A stretch of DNA of 64,000 nt from Humulus lupulus (GCF_963169125.1 NC_084793.1:226470360-226534359), one strand, 5' to 3'. Shown: positions 1 to 10,082, counted from the stretch's first letter. A program made the numbers and translations. The notes: generated from the sequence alone by a model not told the origin.

Positions 1-115
1 GTGGTCCGGTTAAACCGAACCATCGAAAACGATTTCACCGGTTACGGTTTTTGGCGGTTTGGTGCGGTGCGGTTTGGTTCCAAACCACGGTTTGCGGTTT
101 ATATGAACACCCCTA
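1..115. mobile_element. hAT-type transposon end (partial)
   Basis: The stretch is rich in GGTTTGG/AACCGAACC words and ends in GAACACCCCTA at position 115. Read from that end it gives TAGGGGTGTTC, the form of terminal inverted repeat found in many plant Ac/Ds-like hAT elements, whose subterminal regions often carry such GGTTTGG/AACCGAACC words. Only this end is in the window, so the second terminal repeat and the 8-bp target duplication cannot be checked. No transposase is visible here; it may be a non-autonomous copy. Confidence 0.6.
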
Positions 116-504
116 CCTTAAGGTTGATATGTGAATCGACATTGTTTTTCATGATGTTATGTGTGACATGCAAGAATGATTATGTGTATGAGCTATGCTA
201 GAATCTAGGAAGTGGTCAACCTGTTATGAGATAGATGTCGTGAGTGGATGGCCCATGCACTCGTGGAATATGTTTAGACACATTCATGTGTGTTTTACAT
301 GATATTAAGACAAGTATTTTGACTATTATTTTAGACTCATTGTGAAGCATTCCTACTCTTATTTTGCTTGGACCTGAGGTAAGGAAGTTAGCTAGATTTC
401 TATTTTGTTTTGAATGGACTCTAGCTATGGATATGTATGAATTTGTTTGTGTTTGCTTAACCTAGTGCTGCGGCATTATAAAAGGCAGACGTGCCTAAGA
501 TTCT

Positions 505-623
505 GGCCAAAAGGGTACCAAGGAAATTCTGGCCAAAAGGGTGCCAGGGAAATTCATGGCCAAAAGGGTGTCAGGTGAATTATGGTCAAAAGGGTGCCAT
601 GGAGGTGACCAAAAGGGAGTCAC
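505..623 (+). repeat. Tandem array, about 26-bp period, 5 copies
   Basis: The core GGCCAAAAGGGTGCCA recurs at 505, 531, 558, 584 and about 607, with spacings of 26, 27, 26 and 23 bp and the last copies degenerate. It lies inside the LTR-like block, about 650 bp before its end. A looser second series (words like TATGTTGCAAATGATCTTA) follows at about 650-800. Confidence 0.8.
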
Positions 624-899
624 ATGTGATCATTGGACAATAGGGGAGCTATGATCTTATGTTATATGCTTATGATTATGTTGCTTATGATCTTACGTTG
701 AATGTTTATACTCATGTTGCAAATGATCTTATGGTTTTGATTACGATGTTATGATGTACGATTATGCTTATGTTGCAAATAGTATCATGTTTATGATTAT
801 GACTGGTGTTGATAATGATTGCTATAAGAAAAGTATGTTAAGAATGTATTAGATATGTTGTATGTCTTGTTTGTACTTCCTTACTGGTCTTTTAGCTCA

Positions 900-917
900 C
901 CCCCCCCCCCCCCCCCC
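900..917 (+). repeat. Homopolymer of 18 C
   Basis: Eighteen consecutive C residues follow TTTAGCTCA. They sit where related LTRs have only CTCACCC, so this is a local slippage expansion. It is also a likely place for sequencing length error. Confidence 0.9.
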
Positions 918-1269
918 TTTACTTTTCCCCCTTGTAGGTAGAAAATAGATAGACTTGTTTGGCATGCACAGTGAGCTGAGTCAGTTTTCCATAAATATGT
1001 ATGTATGCTGCGGGGAGCCAATGAATGAGGAAATGATCTGGAATGTCGTAGTGCCTTGGAGTCTTTCCTATCTTAATTTATCAGTGGGATGTATTTTAGT
1101 TATTTTTAAGACTGTATAAAAATTCTCTTTTGTTTTGAACATTGGATCCAAACTCTACATGTATTTCCAATAAAGTCCCATTGTGTTTTTAGACAAAGTT
1201 ATGAAATCTTTTTAGTTGTTGTTAAAACTAGTATTTTAATAAAGATAGGCAATTAGGGGCATTATAACA

Positions 1270-2225
1270 ATTTAATTAAAACCTAATCATGCTTCTAATC
1301 AAGAGATCATCACCATACACATTTTTATCGAAACCATATGATCAAACATAGAAATATTTTCTCAAAACATCAAATACTAATCCATGACTATAAACAAGAA
1401 TTAAACTAACATTAGGGTAGGAAATCCAAATACCTCCTTGGTAGTGTTCCAGAACACAAGGCAAATCAATCCTTAGGCACCTAGGGATTTCGAAATACAC
1501 CACCCGAAAAAAGAGAAACAATTTTCTTAGAAATTAGAAGAAGTAATCTAATCTTAAGAGGATCAAAAACCAAAACCAAAATCAAGACAAGAACATATAC
1601 CTAGAGATCTTGGAACCCCTTCCTCTTCCCCTTCTTTCTCTCTTTCTTTCTCTCTTTTTCTTTCTCTTTTTCGTGCTCTCCTCTCCCTCTTTCTCTCAAA
1701 GCTTCGACAGCCACCAAATGGGTCTACAAGGCGAGCATATTCTTCTATTTATAACATCCTAGTGACCTAACCCTAAGGAAAAGCTCAAATCCTATCCCAC
1801 AAAATAAGCTAAATCCCATCATTTCCTCTCCTTACACCTCACCTAAACCTTATCTACATGTAAACACAATCCAAAAGATAATCCTTGTCATCTAATCCCA
1901 ATAGATGACAACCCATTTTCCTTTCCCTTTTGTCTTAATCTACATGAAATAAAAATAAAACAAATACACACACACACACGCACACATAATTTCGGCAAAC
2001 ACACACATTTAATATAAAAAATGCAACCTATTATAATCACATAATTTTGTCACACTTAAAAAAAATGTAACACTAATAATAAAACAAACATTACACAATT
2101 ATTCCAAATAATCAATTAAATCTTAATTCACACAAAACAAACATTTCAATTATTTTCTAAAACTCAAACAATTAAACTAAAACATAACAATTAAATAAAC
2201 AAATAAATAATTGGATCACTACACC
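1270..2225 (-). mobile_element. Gypsy-type LTR fragment, promoter part
   Basis: Read on the minus strand, this block has a TATAAATAG box (1745-1753 on the plus strand), then a purine-rich leader (complement of the CT-rich 1622-1690 tract), then text ending in a GAGGTATTTGG-like stretch near 1430. That order suits the promoter and start of the transcribed part of a plant gypsy LTR. No coding sequence is attached. A short (CA)n tract lies at 1969-1986. The boundaries are not defined. Confidence 0.35.
1745..1753 (-). promoter_or_regulatory. TATA box of LTR fragment
   Basis: TATAAATAG on the minus strand, upstream of a long purine-rich leader. It is the likely old LTR promoter; nothing shows that it is active. 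Confidence 0.4.
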
Positions 2226-3250
2226 AGGTCACCTCTATCCTACACTGTCAAGGGTAAGGATGTCATAAGGAAGATTTGTAGAGAGAATGACTTAATTGCA
2301 AATGAATTAATTTTCTAGGGCAAGGAAATAATTATGAGATAGTTATGGGCAATTGATTAATTCTGAATTAATTAATTATTTAACTATATAGTTTTTATTT
2401 TGAAAAAATTTATGTCATGTTTGGATTAATATAGAGAGAGATTAATAATTATCTTATTAAAAGATATTTATCTAAAATATTTATTTATTTATTTACTCAC
2501 AACTGATATTTTAAGATAAAGTTAATTTTGAATTGACTGATATTTATTTTGGGATCAATATATTATCTTAAATATTAATTAAACAAACAAAGAAGAAAAT
2601 CAGGGAATGAGAGAGAGTGGCGCACGCCACACTCACTGCACAGTGAGTGTGTCACTCTCAGGGATTCTGAACCCTGTGATTTTAATTTTGAATTTCAAAT
2701 TAATTTGTTTATTTAATTATTCTTTTTTAAATATGATTTAAAATAAATAATTAAATAAGTTGTAACTGATTAATTTTATTTTAAATAAAACAAAGATTAA
2801 TTAAATTAGTTTATTATCTTTATAAACCTTAAAAAAGTGATACTTTCGGAAGAAGTTTTAAAAGTTGTTTTGACTGTCAGACTCTTTCTAAAAAAGAAAT
2901 GATAGAATTTCCTAAACCTGAAATTCTAAAAATTTATATTGCCCCTCTCTTCTCAATCCTCTCCAGATCTCATGTGTTGAGTACATCTAGAGAGTCTAAA
3001 TCAACATTTGAATCCTACGTGCCCACATACATCCTCGTGTGTTTGATAATTAGCTTAGAAGGCTAAAGTGTGAGCTTTCAAAAAAGATATAAAGATCTTT
3101 GATTATTACAAAAAGGTTTAAGAACACTTGATAGGCTACGAGAGGTAATCTCTATTTCTTTTATGTGTTATTTAATACATTTATATATGTATGATTTTGG
3201 TCGGTATTAATAATTTTTTTAAAAGATCCTATTTTGTTGCGTATTCTTAT
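2226..3250 (+). mobile_element. Copia LTR fragment (39190-41259 family)
   Basis: It follows the same order as the right half of the solo LTR at 39190-41259 and of the LTR at 47086-49236. It opens with a CTCTATC...TCAAGG stretch, then has a GC-richer hairpin (2613-2659), CTCATGTGTTGAG, GTGCCCACATACATC, and finally GATAGGCTACGAGAGGTAA. Identity is low and the start of the LTR is missing, so this is an old, 5'-truncated copy. It is non-coding. Confidence 0.55.
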
Positions 3251-3654
3251 TTTTCTCATTAAATACCAACAGAGTATACCTTAGATGTGCTTTTCTCCGG
3301 TTGGCAAGTTGAGAGGCCAAGACCACATCGAATCAAGCAGGGAACCATAGATGGCCTAGGCTGAGGTGACGCCTCTAAGTTCCTGCAAGGAGAACCTGGT
3401 GGTGCTAGAGAAACCATAGAGGATGGTATTGCTGGAGAAGATATTTCTTCTTCCTCAACCATGGAACTGCTGCATTTTCGATACATCTCCACTTTTTGGT
3501 GGTGGAGGATTTCTAATAGATGCTCTCAGTTGGGTTTCATTAAGATGAGCCTCTGCGTCTTGGAGGTGTCTTGGACGCCTTGGTATAGTTCTTTGATGGA
3601 GCAGATGGAAGAACAACTATTTGGCACTTGTTCTTCCCACAGACGGCGCCAAAC
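3251..3654 (-). pseudogene. Tat-type gypsy leader and gag start (fragment)
   Basis: The minus-strand frame at 3259-3492 has no recognisable domain, but it lies just downstream of a perfect Tat/Athila-style primer-binding site and an LTR end. It is therefore most simply the start of the gag region of a minus-strand Tat-lineage gypsy element. The rest of the element (lower coordinates) has been replaced by the copia LTR fragment ending near 3250. No capsid or zinc-knuckle motif is left. Confidence 0.45.
3636..3651 (-). promoter_or_regulatory. Primer-binding site TGGCGCCGTCTGTGGG
   Basis: On the minus strand TGGCGCCGTCTGTGGG begins three bases after the LTR terminus at 3655. Sites of the form TGGCGCCGT... 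are the usual minus-strand primer sites of plant Athila/Tat gypsy elements. It fixes both the orientation and the LTR boundary of this fragment. Confidence 0.75.
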
Positions 3655-4010
3655 TGTTGACAGTGATAACTCATCAGCAAAGTTAGGTCGGAAAACTCAA
3701 AGATTGATAAGAAAATAAACTTAGAAAGAAAAATTGAAGTAGAATTGTAGAGAAAAAATGGAGAAAGCTTGTATATTTCTCTTAGAAAAGTCTGGTGTTA
3801 CAAGAATTTTCCAACATCTTTGTCTGATGGACGAGGAACTATTTATAATGGAGCTCTAAAGGCTCTTAATACATAGTGGTCATGGGGGACCAGATAGTAC
3901 ATGGGTACACCGTCAGGGTAGTGGCACAGGTAGTAGTGGTGCAGAAGGTTGTGGTGTCGGCTTTGGTACATGGTCAGAGGTATGCAGATGGTAGTGGTGC
4001 AGAAGGTCGT
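3655..4010 (-). mobile_element. 5' LTR (partial) of Tat-type gypsy fragment
   Basis: The plus-strand start TGTTGACAGTG is the complement of an LTR end ...CACTGTCAACA, three bases from the primer site. A minus-strand TATAAATAG-type box lies near 3840-3848. Beyond about 4010 the LTR is cut by another LTR (TGTAACACCC at 4011). GTAGTGG/GTGCAGAAGG words recur at 3913-4008. Confidence 0.6.
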
Positions 4011-4357
4011 TGTAACACCCTACTAAACCAGGGCAGTTACACTGTGTGTTTAAAATTGTGTTGGACTTGTTAAGCGAGTACTTTAGAATAAAACGTGTAG
4101 TCAGGGTTAATCAGAAATTGGTATAAAGTTTTTGGTCAAACAATTGTTGCTTTTCATTAAAAGATTAGGTATATACACGAGATCCCAAAAAAAAGGTTTA
4201 TAATGGATACAAGGGAAAATAAACAAAATACATAAAACACTAAACCCTAGATCTCCAAAAGAAGTCTCGACCGTGGCGGCTGAGCATGCCGCATATGTAC
4301 GCGCTGCCCTTGAAGCTCTCCAAGTCATTGTTGGTCCAGCTTCCCCTTGCCCTTACT
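4011..4357 (-). mobile_element. Chromovirus LTR terminal fragment
   Basis: It starts TGTAACACCC and follows the solo LTR at 29177-29540 closely: the terminal block, the element around CCGTGGCGG..GAGCA..GCCGCATATGTAC, and GGTCCAGCTT. It is the terminal 345 bp of a minus-oriented Tekay-type LTR. It is broken off at 4357, where a copia LTR begins. Confidence 0.65.
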
Positions 4358-5517
4358 GTTGGATTAGCTTATACAGGATCTTTATTTATTTTCATGTATA
4401 TCTAATATTAAACAAATTAATACGAGATAGCCTAAAACATGTTTCTAAAATTGAATTCAAAGAGAAACAAAGAATAGAATACTTACAGTATACGTAGCGG
4501 AATGAAACAGTCATTCCTTAAGTTTCTCTAACTCTTGTATCCTTTCTGTCGCAGAGTATTATCAAGAAACTGAACCGATCTTCTATTTTCTTCACAATCT
4601 TCCAATGTATCCTTAGAACCACCTAGACTAGTGTGGGCAATTCTCAACACATGAGATAGATATAGAGAGAAGAAGAGAAAATAACAAAGAGGCTTAGAAA
4701 ATGACTTGTGTTTAGAGAGAATCTAAAACTATCAGAAAACCAGTGATTGAACTTATCTGTCGTCTCAAAAATCTTAACTGATGACTTCTCTCTAAGCACT
4801 CATTTTATAGACTCAATTAGGCCATTTAATTTAATTAAAAATCAATAAAATAATAACAATTTTAAAGCCCTAGGTCAAAATTATCATGAGCTTTAGGCCT
4901 GTGAAATTTCTCATTTGATTATAAGCCCATTGGACTTAAAATCAAGACCTGTATTATTTTCTATCGATTTAATTAATTAAATAATTATTTAAATTATTTA
5001 TCAAATTAATTATGTATTATTTGAACCTTGATTTAAACTTATTTGTTAATTTAGATACCAATTTATCTTAATTAATAAATCTGCCATAATTTCTCTTTTC
5101 TTCTCAAAATTACACAACTCTGTGAAACTATCCAAAATTGACTTGGTCAACTTTGATAATTCTAATTAATAATTAAATCAATTAATTGAGACTATCTAGA
5201 TGATTTTATCCAAGGTACAATGGGAACCATAGGCTTATGAAATCAAGCTCCAATAAGTTATCATAAATCTAACAAATAAATTTACTAAATTATTAATTCC
5301 TCGTGACTCCACTATAGACTCAGAATTGCACTCTTGAATTCATAGAACGCTCTATAACAAATATAGATACGCTATTAATTATCCATTGTTACAACCATAA
5401 TTGTCATTCAATGCTCTATAGACGGTCTACAATGAGATAGGACTAAAATACCGTTTTACCCCTCGTTGTATTTTATCCTTATGTAGACTCCCAAAATATG
5501 TAGTAGTAGTAGTAGTA
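4358..5517 (-). mobile_element. Copia-type solo LTR
   Basis: The left end TGTTGGATTAGC is the complement of the common copia LTR end ...AATCCAACA. A minus-strand TATAAAATGAG box lies at about 4800-4812, upstream of a leader with purine-rich runs. There is no coding sequence, so it is a solo or truncated LTR. The right border is uncertain: it lies near a (TAG)n run at 5502-5516, beyond which a different LTR fragment begins. I found no target duplication. Confidence 0.5.
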
Positions 5518-5585
5518 GTCCTATAGTTTAGAAATATTAATTATAACATAAGGTTTGATTAATATTTTTGGTCATAGAAATATTT
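5518..5585 (+). mobile_element. Short fragment of a chromovirus LTR
   Basis: These 68 bp are nearly the exact reverse complement of 53453-53521, part of the left LTR of the minus-strand chromovirus at 51361-60545. Both include AGAAATATTAATTATAACAT and the TTTGGTCATAG block. A relative of that element was once here in the opposite orientation; only this scrap is left between a copia LTR and the MULE fragment. Confidence 0.7.
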
Positions 5586-5591
5586 TTGGTC

Positions 5592-5873
5592 TTAATTAAC
5601 ATTTGTAGTATAATCAATATTAGTAACAAGTTTATCATTAATGAGCACATTTTCCATCTTCTTGATCAAACTCACACATAATGGAACCAAATCACGCTCT
5701 TGCCATGTAAAGAAACTAACAATGTATCTACTATTTTTTATTACAATTGGTTCAATCTCCACCATTGTCGTTATCTTGTAAGTTAATTTTATATCGAAGA
5801 GGTTGCAATTGATTTCTGTAACTTCATAAATATATTCAACTAACTCCTCATAAGTTAGGTTAGTTTGTACCAA
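5592..5873 (-). pseudogene. MULE-type transposase N-terminal fragment
   Basis: The 93-residue minus-strand frame begins MVQTNLTYEELVEYIYEVT and continues with an LTYK strand and a PIVIKNS stretch. This layout resembles the N-terminal ubiquitin-like/PB1-like leader found ahead of MuDR and SWIM-zinc-finger transposases in many plant MULEs (recognised from family memory, not by search). The MULE DDE catalytic core and SWIM finger are absent; the downstream side is cut by LTR fragments at 5517-5585. It could also be a truncated host protein of the same leader type. Confidence 0.45.
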
Positions 5874-6061
5874 ACTTGATCTTTATCGTGAGCCATTTGA
5901 AATCCATTTCCACGAGTCCTCATTCTTTTTCCACATTCCATCGCATAATATTATAGTATTTTTTAATGACATCTGAAAAAAAAGAATACAATAAACAAAT
6001 ATAAATTATTGGTATTAATTTGATTAAAAAATTATATAAAAAAAATTAAAATCAAGTTGAA

Positions 6062-6335
6062 AATCTAGAAATTCGACAACCTGTCTGAAAATTAGACAAC
6101 TTGTCTGATAATTCGACAACCCGTCTAAAAATTTGACAGGTGGTTGAAAATATATGACGATCTGTCTAAAAATTAGACTATTTGTCTAAATTTAACAGAT
6201 GGTCTAAAATTTAGTCAGGTGGTCTAAATTTTAGACAGGTGGTCGAAAAAATACGACTACTAGTCTAAAATTTAGACAACTGGTCTAAAATATTAGACCC
6301 CTTGTCGAAAAATTAGACAAGCTGTCAAAAAATTC
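6062..6335. repeat. Degenerate tandem array, about 22 bp, about 12 copies
   Basis: Units of the form GACAACCTGTCTGAAAATTA follow each other with periods near 22 bp. Many contain GTCTAAAATTTAGAC or a variant, an imperfect palindrome, so each unit can fold on itself. The array lies upstream (minus sense) of the MULE-like fragment and may be its subterminal region. There are no unique spacers. Confidence 0.75.
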
Positions 6336-7553
6336 TGAATTTCTCTATCTCGAAAATAGCTGAAACCACTATTATTTTTTTTCAGATTTTCAAGCTTTAA
6401 CCTCCATAAAACCCCAGAAATAAACCTAAATCCTTACTTATACTTTCAATATACTAAACACAATCTTTTTGCATTTTAAATCTAAAAAAACAATATCAAA
6501 AATCTCATATTTCATATATATAAAAAAAACCTTTATAAACCGACCTTCTGAATGAGTGGTGGCTGGATTTGTGGAGAAATGGCAGCATCTGGTGATGAGC
6601 AGTGTTCGCCGGCGGTAGGGGGCAGTGGTCGCCGGTGGTGGTGGCGGCGGGGGATGATAGTGGGTGGTTGTAGATGGGTGTGAGTGAGTGGGTGAGAGGA
6701 AGAAAATGATAGTCATTAGAGTTTTTATTTTAATTTATTATTATTTTATTTTAAAGATAAAATGGGTAATACAAAAAATTTATTAATAAAAGATACCATT
6801 TAGCTAAAATATTTTGAGAGTAAGTTATTGTTCAAATTGCACTATAAAAGGGTCTATTTCCACACATTTCTCTTTTTTTGTTTTTTTTCTTCTTTTTGTA
6901 GTTTCTATTACTGTATGTATTGGGTTAATGTCTATTAAATTCTAGGCATTTTGGGGCACGAGAGATATACTTCATTTTAGTCCGAGTTTTCTTCCACTGC
7001 TTTCTTGGAGAGTGAAATTTAAGCCGGGGATTCAAAGGCTTGTATGTTTTGTCATTGTAAATTGGTGCTAATCTCTGATAGTGGTTTCGACTAGGGATTG
7101 AATATCCCTGCCTTGATGTAGGAGTTCCATCTTAGAATCTCTGAACCAAGTAATTGATTTTGTGATCTCTGTTGTGTGTTCATGTTTCTGGTTTAGTTTT
7201 TCTTCTGCAGTGGTGTTCTGTGTTGTTGTGTAGGTATCTAGACATCTCACAGATTAGAAGAAATTGAAATACATATTAGATTTTTTTATTCATAATAAAC
7301 TTTAACAGACTCGAACTAAGGAGTATATATTAGTTCTGTAGGGTTTTAAGTAGTGATTAACTTTCTGTTAATTTGTATAGGTTTTTATTATTATTATTAT
7401 TGTATGTATACTATAGGCTTAAAGTCTATCAAATGTGTTTTATAGCTCGTGAGACATTATGAAAAAGTCATTAAGAAAATATTTGGAGTGAAACTAACAC
7501 GCTTGGTTTTATGCCTAATCCTAAGCTCTTATGGTGTTTTGGGTTTTTGTAGA
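6336..7553 (+). other. PPR upstream region, possible copia LTR remnant
   Basis: No host coding region is visible. 6860-7260 has the flow of a plant Tork-like copia LTR end (ATAGTGG...AGGGATTGAATATCCCTG, GATGTAGG, CTGAACCAAGTAA), but no matching partner or pol. TTTTGGGTTTTTGTAG at about 7536-7552 is a good 3' splice-site candidate just before the PPR start, so part of 6900-7552 may be a 5' leader with an intron. A proline-rich minus-strand frame at 6438-6716 is low-complexity and not called. Confidence 0.3.
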
Positions 7554-7574
7554 ATGATGGATTTAGATATATAA
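7554..7574 (+). promoter_or_regulatory. uORF ahead of the PPR start
   Basis: ATGATG opens a six-codon frame ending in TAA at 7572-7574. The last A of that stop is the first base of another ATG (7574) that reads 71 codons out of frame across the PPR start at 7581. If the mRNA begins upstream, two upstream starts precede the main one and would lower its translation. If transcription starts between 7575 and 7580 they do not matter. Confidence 0.45.
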
Positions 7575-7580
7575 TGGGCA

Positions 7581-10082
7581 ATGATAAACCTCATATTTCG
7601 CCTGAAACAACCTTACAGCATCATACCCAGACATGCTTTCAACTTCTCCGCCTTGGCATCAGAAAACCAACAACTTCGAACCAGAAGGCGTTCGTTGGCC
7701 AACCTCTTACAGCTCAGTTCCTCGGGAAAACCCATTTTGCACTACAAGAAAGTTCATGCCCGATTTGTGGTGTTGGGTTTTCAGTATGATGTTTTTCTTG
7801 CCAACTTTCTCTTACGGTATTTCTCAAAATCCAATTGTCTTCATGATGCGCGGAAGCTGTTCGATAAAATGCCTAATAGGAATTCAATAACTTGGACCAC
7901 ATTGGTTTCAATGTATGTCCAGCAGGGGTTCTATGAAGAAGCATTGGTACTCTTCTTAGAGTTTCGGAGAAGTTGTGATTGGAAAGCTAGTGAGCATGTC
8001 TTAGCTAGCATCATCCGCGGGTGTACACAGTGGGGTTGGGTTGGTCAAGGTTGCCAAGTACATGGTTTTGTTATTAAGACGGGTTTTGAGCAAGAAGTCT
8101 ATGTGGGTACTTCTTTGATTGACTTTTACGCTAAACAGGGCGATATAGAAGAAGCGAGATTGATATTCAATGGTTTGTTGGTAAGAACTAATGTTACTTG
8201 GACTACGATTATTACAGGGTATGTAAAAGCTGGAAAAAGTGAAGTGTCTTTGCAGTTGTTTTACCAAATGACAGAAGCCAATACTCTTCCTGACAAATAT
8301 GTGACATGCAGTGTTTTAAGTGCTTGCGCAATGCTAAAGTTCATTGAAATTGGCAAGCAACTGCATGCTTATGTGTTGAGGATGGGAATAGAAATGGATG
8401 TTTCAGTGCTGAATGCGCTTATTGATTTCTATGGGAAGTGTAGTAAAGTTCAAGCAGGACGGAGACTGTTTGATCACATGGTTGTAAAAAACATTATTTC
8501 ATGGACCACAATGATTGCTGGGTACATGAAAAATTCATATGATTTGGAAGCAATGAAGCTATTTTTTGAAATGGCCAAATTGAGCTGGAAGCCAGACGAA
8601 TTTGCATGCACTAGTGTTCTTACGTCTTGTGGTTCAGTTGAGGCACTAAAACATGGGAGACAAGTCCATGCTTACACCATCAAAGTTAATCTTGAGTATA
8701 ACGATTTTGTGAAAAACGGCTTGATTGATATGTATGCAAAATGCTATTCTTTAGCTGATGCCAGAAGAATTTTTGATGGTATGAGTGATCCCAGTGTGAT
8801 TTCATACAATGCAATGATCGAGGGATATTCAAGACAGCAGAAGTTGTGTGAAGCTATTGATCTTTTTTGTTCTATGAGGCATAGATTGTCTAAACCAGGT
8901 CTCCTGACATATGTTAGCCTTCTTGGTGTATCTGCTGCATTATTTAACTTGAAATTGAGCCAACAAATTCATTGTCTCATTAGTAAATGCGGATTTTCTT
9001 TGGACATATTTGCTTCTAGTGCTCTAATAGATGTTTATTCCAAGTGTGCTTACATTAGGGATGCTAGACTTGTGTTTGAGGAGATGAATGAAAAAGACAT
9101 TGTAGTTTGGAATGCAATGTTCTTTGGGTACGTCCAACGATCAGAAAGTGAAGAGGCCTTAAAGCTTTACTTTGATTTGCAGTTATCAGGACAAAATCCT
9201 GATGACTTTACTTTTGTTGCGCTGCTTACTGCAACAAGTGTTTTAGCCAGTCTTCGCCATGGCCAAAAGCTCCATAACCAAGTTATCAAGGTGGGTCTTG
9301 ATTTTGACTCTTTCATTACCAGCTCCCTCGTGGATATGTATGCCAAGTGTGGAAGCATTGAAGAAGCTTGTAAAACATTTTCTTATACTAGTTGGAGAGA
9401 TGTTGTTTGTTGGAACTCCATGATCTCAACTTATGCACATCATGGAGAAGCAAAGAAAGCTCTTCAGATATTTGAAAGAATGATAAATGAGGGAATTGAG
9501 CCTAATTACATCACATTTGTGGGCGTCCTATCAGCCTGTAGCCACGGAGGGCTTGTTGAAGATGGACTTGGCTATTTTGAATCAATGCCTCAATTTGGCA
9601 TTGAACCAGGGACTGATCATTATGCTTGCATAGTTTCTCTACTGGGACGAGCCGGGAAACTACTTGAGGCTAAGGAATTCATAGAGAAAATGTCAATAAA
9701 ACCAGCAGCAGTGGTATGGAGGAGTTTGCTAAGTGCATGTAGAGTTGCAGGAAACATAGAATTAGGTGAATACGCTGCAGAAAAGGCATTTTCGAGTAAT
9801 CCAGTTGATAGTGGATCATATATTTTGCTTTCAAATATTTTTGCATCCAAAGGTATGTGGGTTGATGTGAGAAGGGTGAGGCAGAAAATGGACTTCAGTG
9901 GAGTGGTAAAAGAAGCAGGGCAGAGTTGGATTGAATTGAACAATGAAGTCCATACCTTCGTTGCAAGAGACACGTGTCATACTGAGTCCGATACAATTTT
10001 TTCAGTTTTAGACAGTTTGATGCTTGAGATGAAAGGAGTAGGATATGTGCCTAACAATAAAATCCCTCTAGTAAATGACTGA
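7581..10082 (+). CDS. PLS-class PPR protein, E/E+ type (At4g39530-like)
   Basis: An intronless 833-residue frame, the only clearly intact host gene here. Proteins of this class bind organellar RNA, usually for C-to-U editing or processing in mitochondria or plastids. Residues 1-45 are Arg-rich with few acids, as expected of an organelle transit peptide. From about residue 60 to 700 run P, L and S repeats, with recurring LIDFYAK, LIDMYAK and DARLVF blocks. An E domain starts near VVWRSLLSACR (about 711) and an E+ region runs to about 815. No DYW deaminase follows, so editing would need a partner in trans. Length and order match Arabidopsis At4g39530 (834 residues, recalled from memory). ATG 7581 is chosen because it is in frame with the whole protein; the ATG at 7574 is not. 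The frame has no stop or shift although TEs flank it on both sides. Confidence 0.93.
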   Translation: MINLIFRLKQPYSIIPRHAFNFSALASENQQLRTRRRSLANLLQLSSSGKPILHYKKVHARFVVLGFQYDVFLANFLLRYFSKSNCLHDARKLFDKMPNRNSITWTTLVSMYVQQGFYEEALVLFLEFRRSCDWKASEHVLASIIRGCTQWGWVGQGCQVHGFVIKTGFEQEVYVGTSLIDFYAKQGDIEEARLIFNGLLVRTNVTWTTIITGYVKAGKSEVSLQLFYQMTEANTLPDKYVTCSVLSACAMLKFIEIGKQLHAYVLRMGIEMDVSVLNALIDFYGKCSKVQAGRRLFDHMVVKNIISWTTMIAGYMKNSYDLEAMKLFFEMAKLSWKPDEFACTSVLTSCGSVEALKHGRQVHAYTIKVNLEYNDFVKNGLIDMYAKCYSLADARRIFDGMSDPSVISYNAMIEGYSRQQKLCEAIDLFCSMRHRLSKPGLLTYVSLLGVSAALFNLKLSQQIHCLISKCGFSLDIFASSALIDVYSKCAYIRDARLVFEEMNEKDIVVWNAMFFGYVQRSESEEALKLYFDLQLSGQNPDDFTFVALLTATSVLASLRHGQKLHNQVIKVGLDFDSFITSSLVDMYAKCGSIEEACKTFSYTSWRDVVCWNSMISTYAHHGEAKKALQIFERMINEGIEPNYITFVGVLSACSHGGLVEDGLGYFESMPQFGIEPGTDHYACIVSLLGRAGKLLEAKEFIEKMSIKPAAVVWRSLLSACRVAGNIELGEYAAEKAFSSNPVDSGSYILLSNIFASKGMWVDVRRVRQKMDFSGVVKEAGQSWIELNNEVHTFVARDTCHTESDTIFSVLDSLMLEMKGVGYVPNNKIPLVND

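Larger units (their letters stand above)
118..1269 (+). mobile_element. 3' part of a chromovirus-type gypsy LTR
   Basis: The block ends in GGGGCATTATAACA at 1269, the terminal form of plant Tekay/Del-type LTRs (usually ...GGGCGTTACA). About 370 bp before the end it has CTCACCCC and then a CTTGTAGGT block, in the order seen in the other chromovirus LTRs here (for example 41743-41940). Inside are a 26-bp tandem array and an 18-C run. No gag or pol follows directly, so this is a solo or truncated LTR. The 5' part is missing, perhaps removed with the hAT end at the left. Confidence 0.5.

Noticed and set aside
3461..3718. Plus-strand ORF of 85 codons
   Set aside because: Runs through the primer-binding site and LTR start of a minus-strand Tat fragment; a shadow frame.
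6438..6716. Proline/threonine-rich minus-strand ORF as a gene
   Set aside because: Low-complexity translation of a GGTGG-rich stretch; no domain, no partner and no splice signals that would support it.
9620..9973. Antisense ORF of 117 codons within the PPR gene
   Set aside because: Shadow of the strongly supported plus-strand PPR frame; no recognisable domain.
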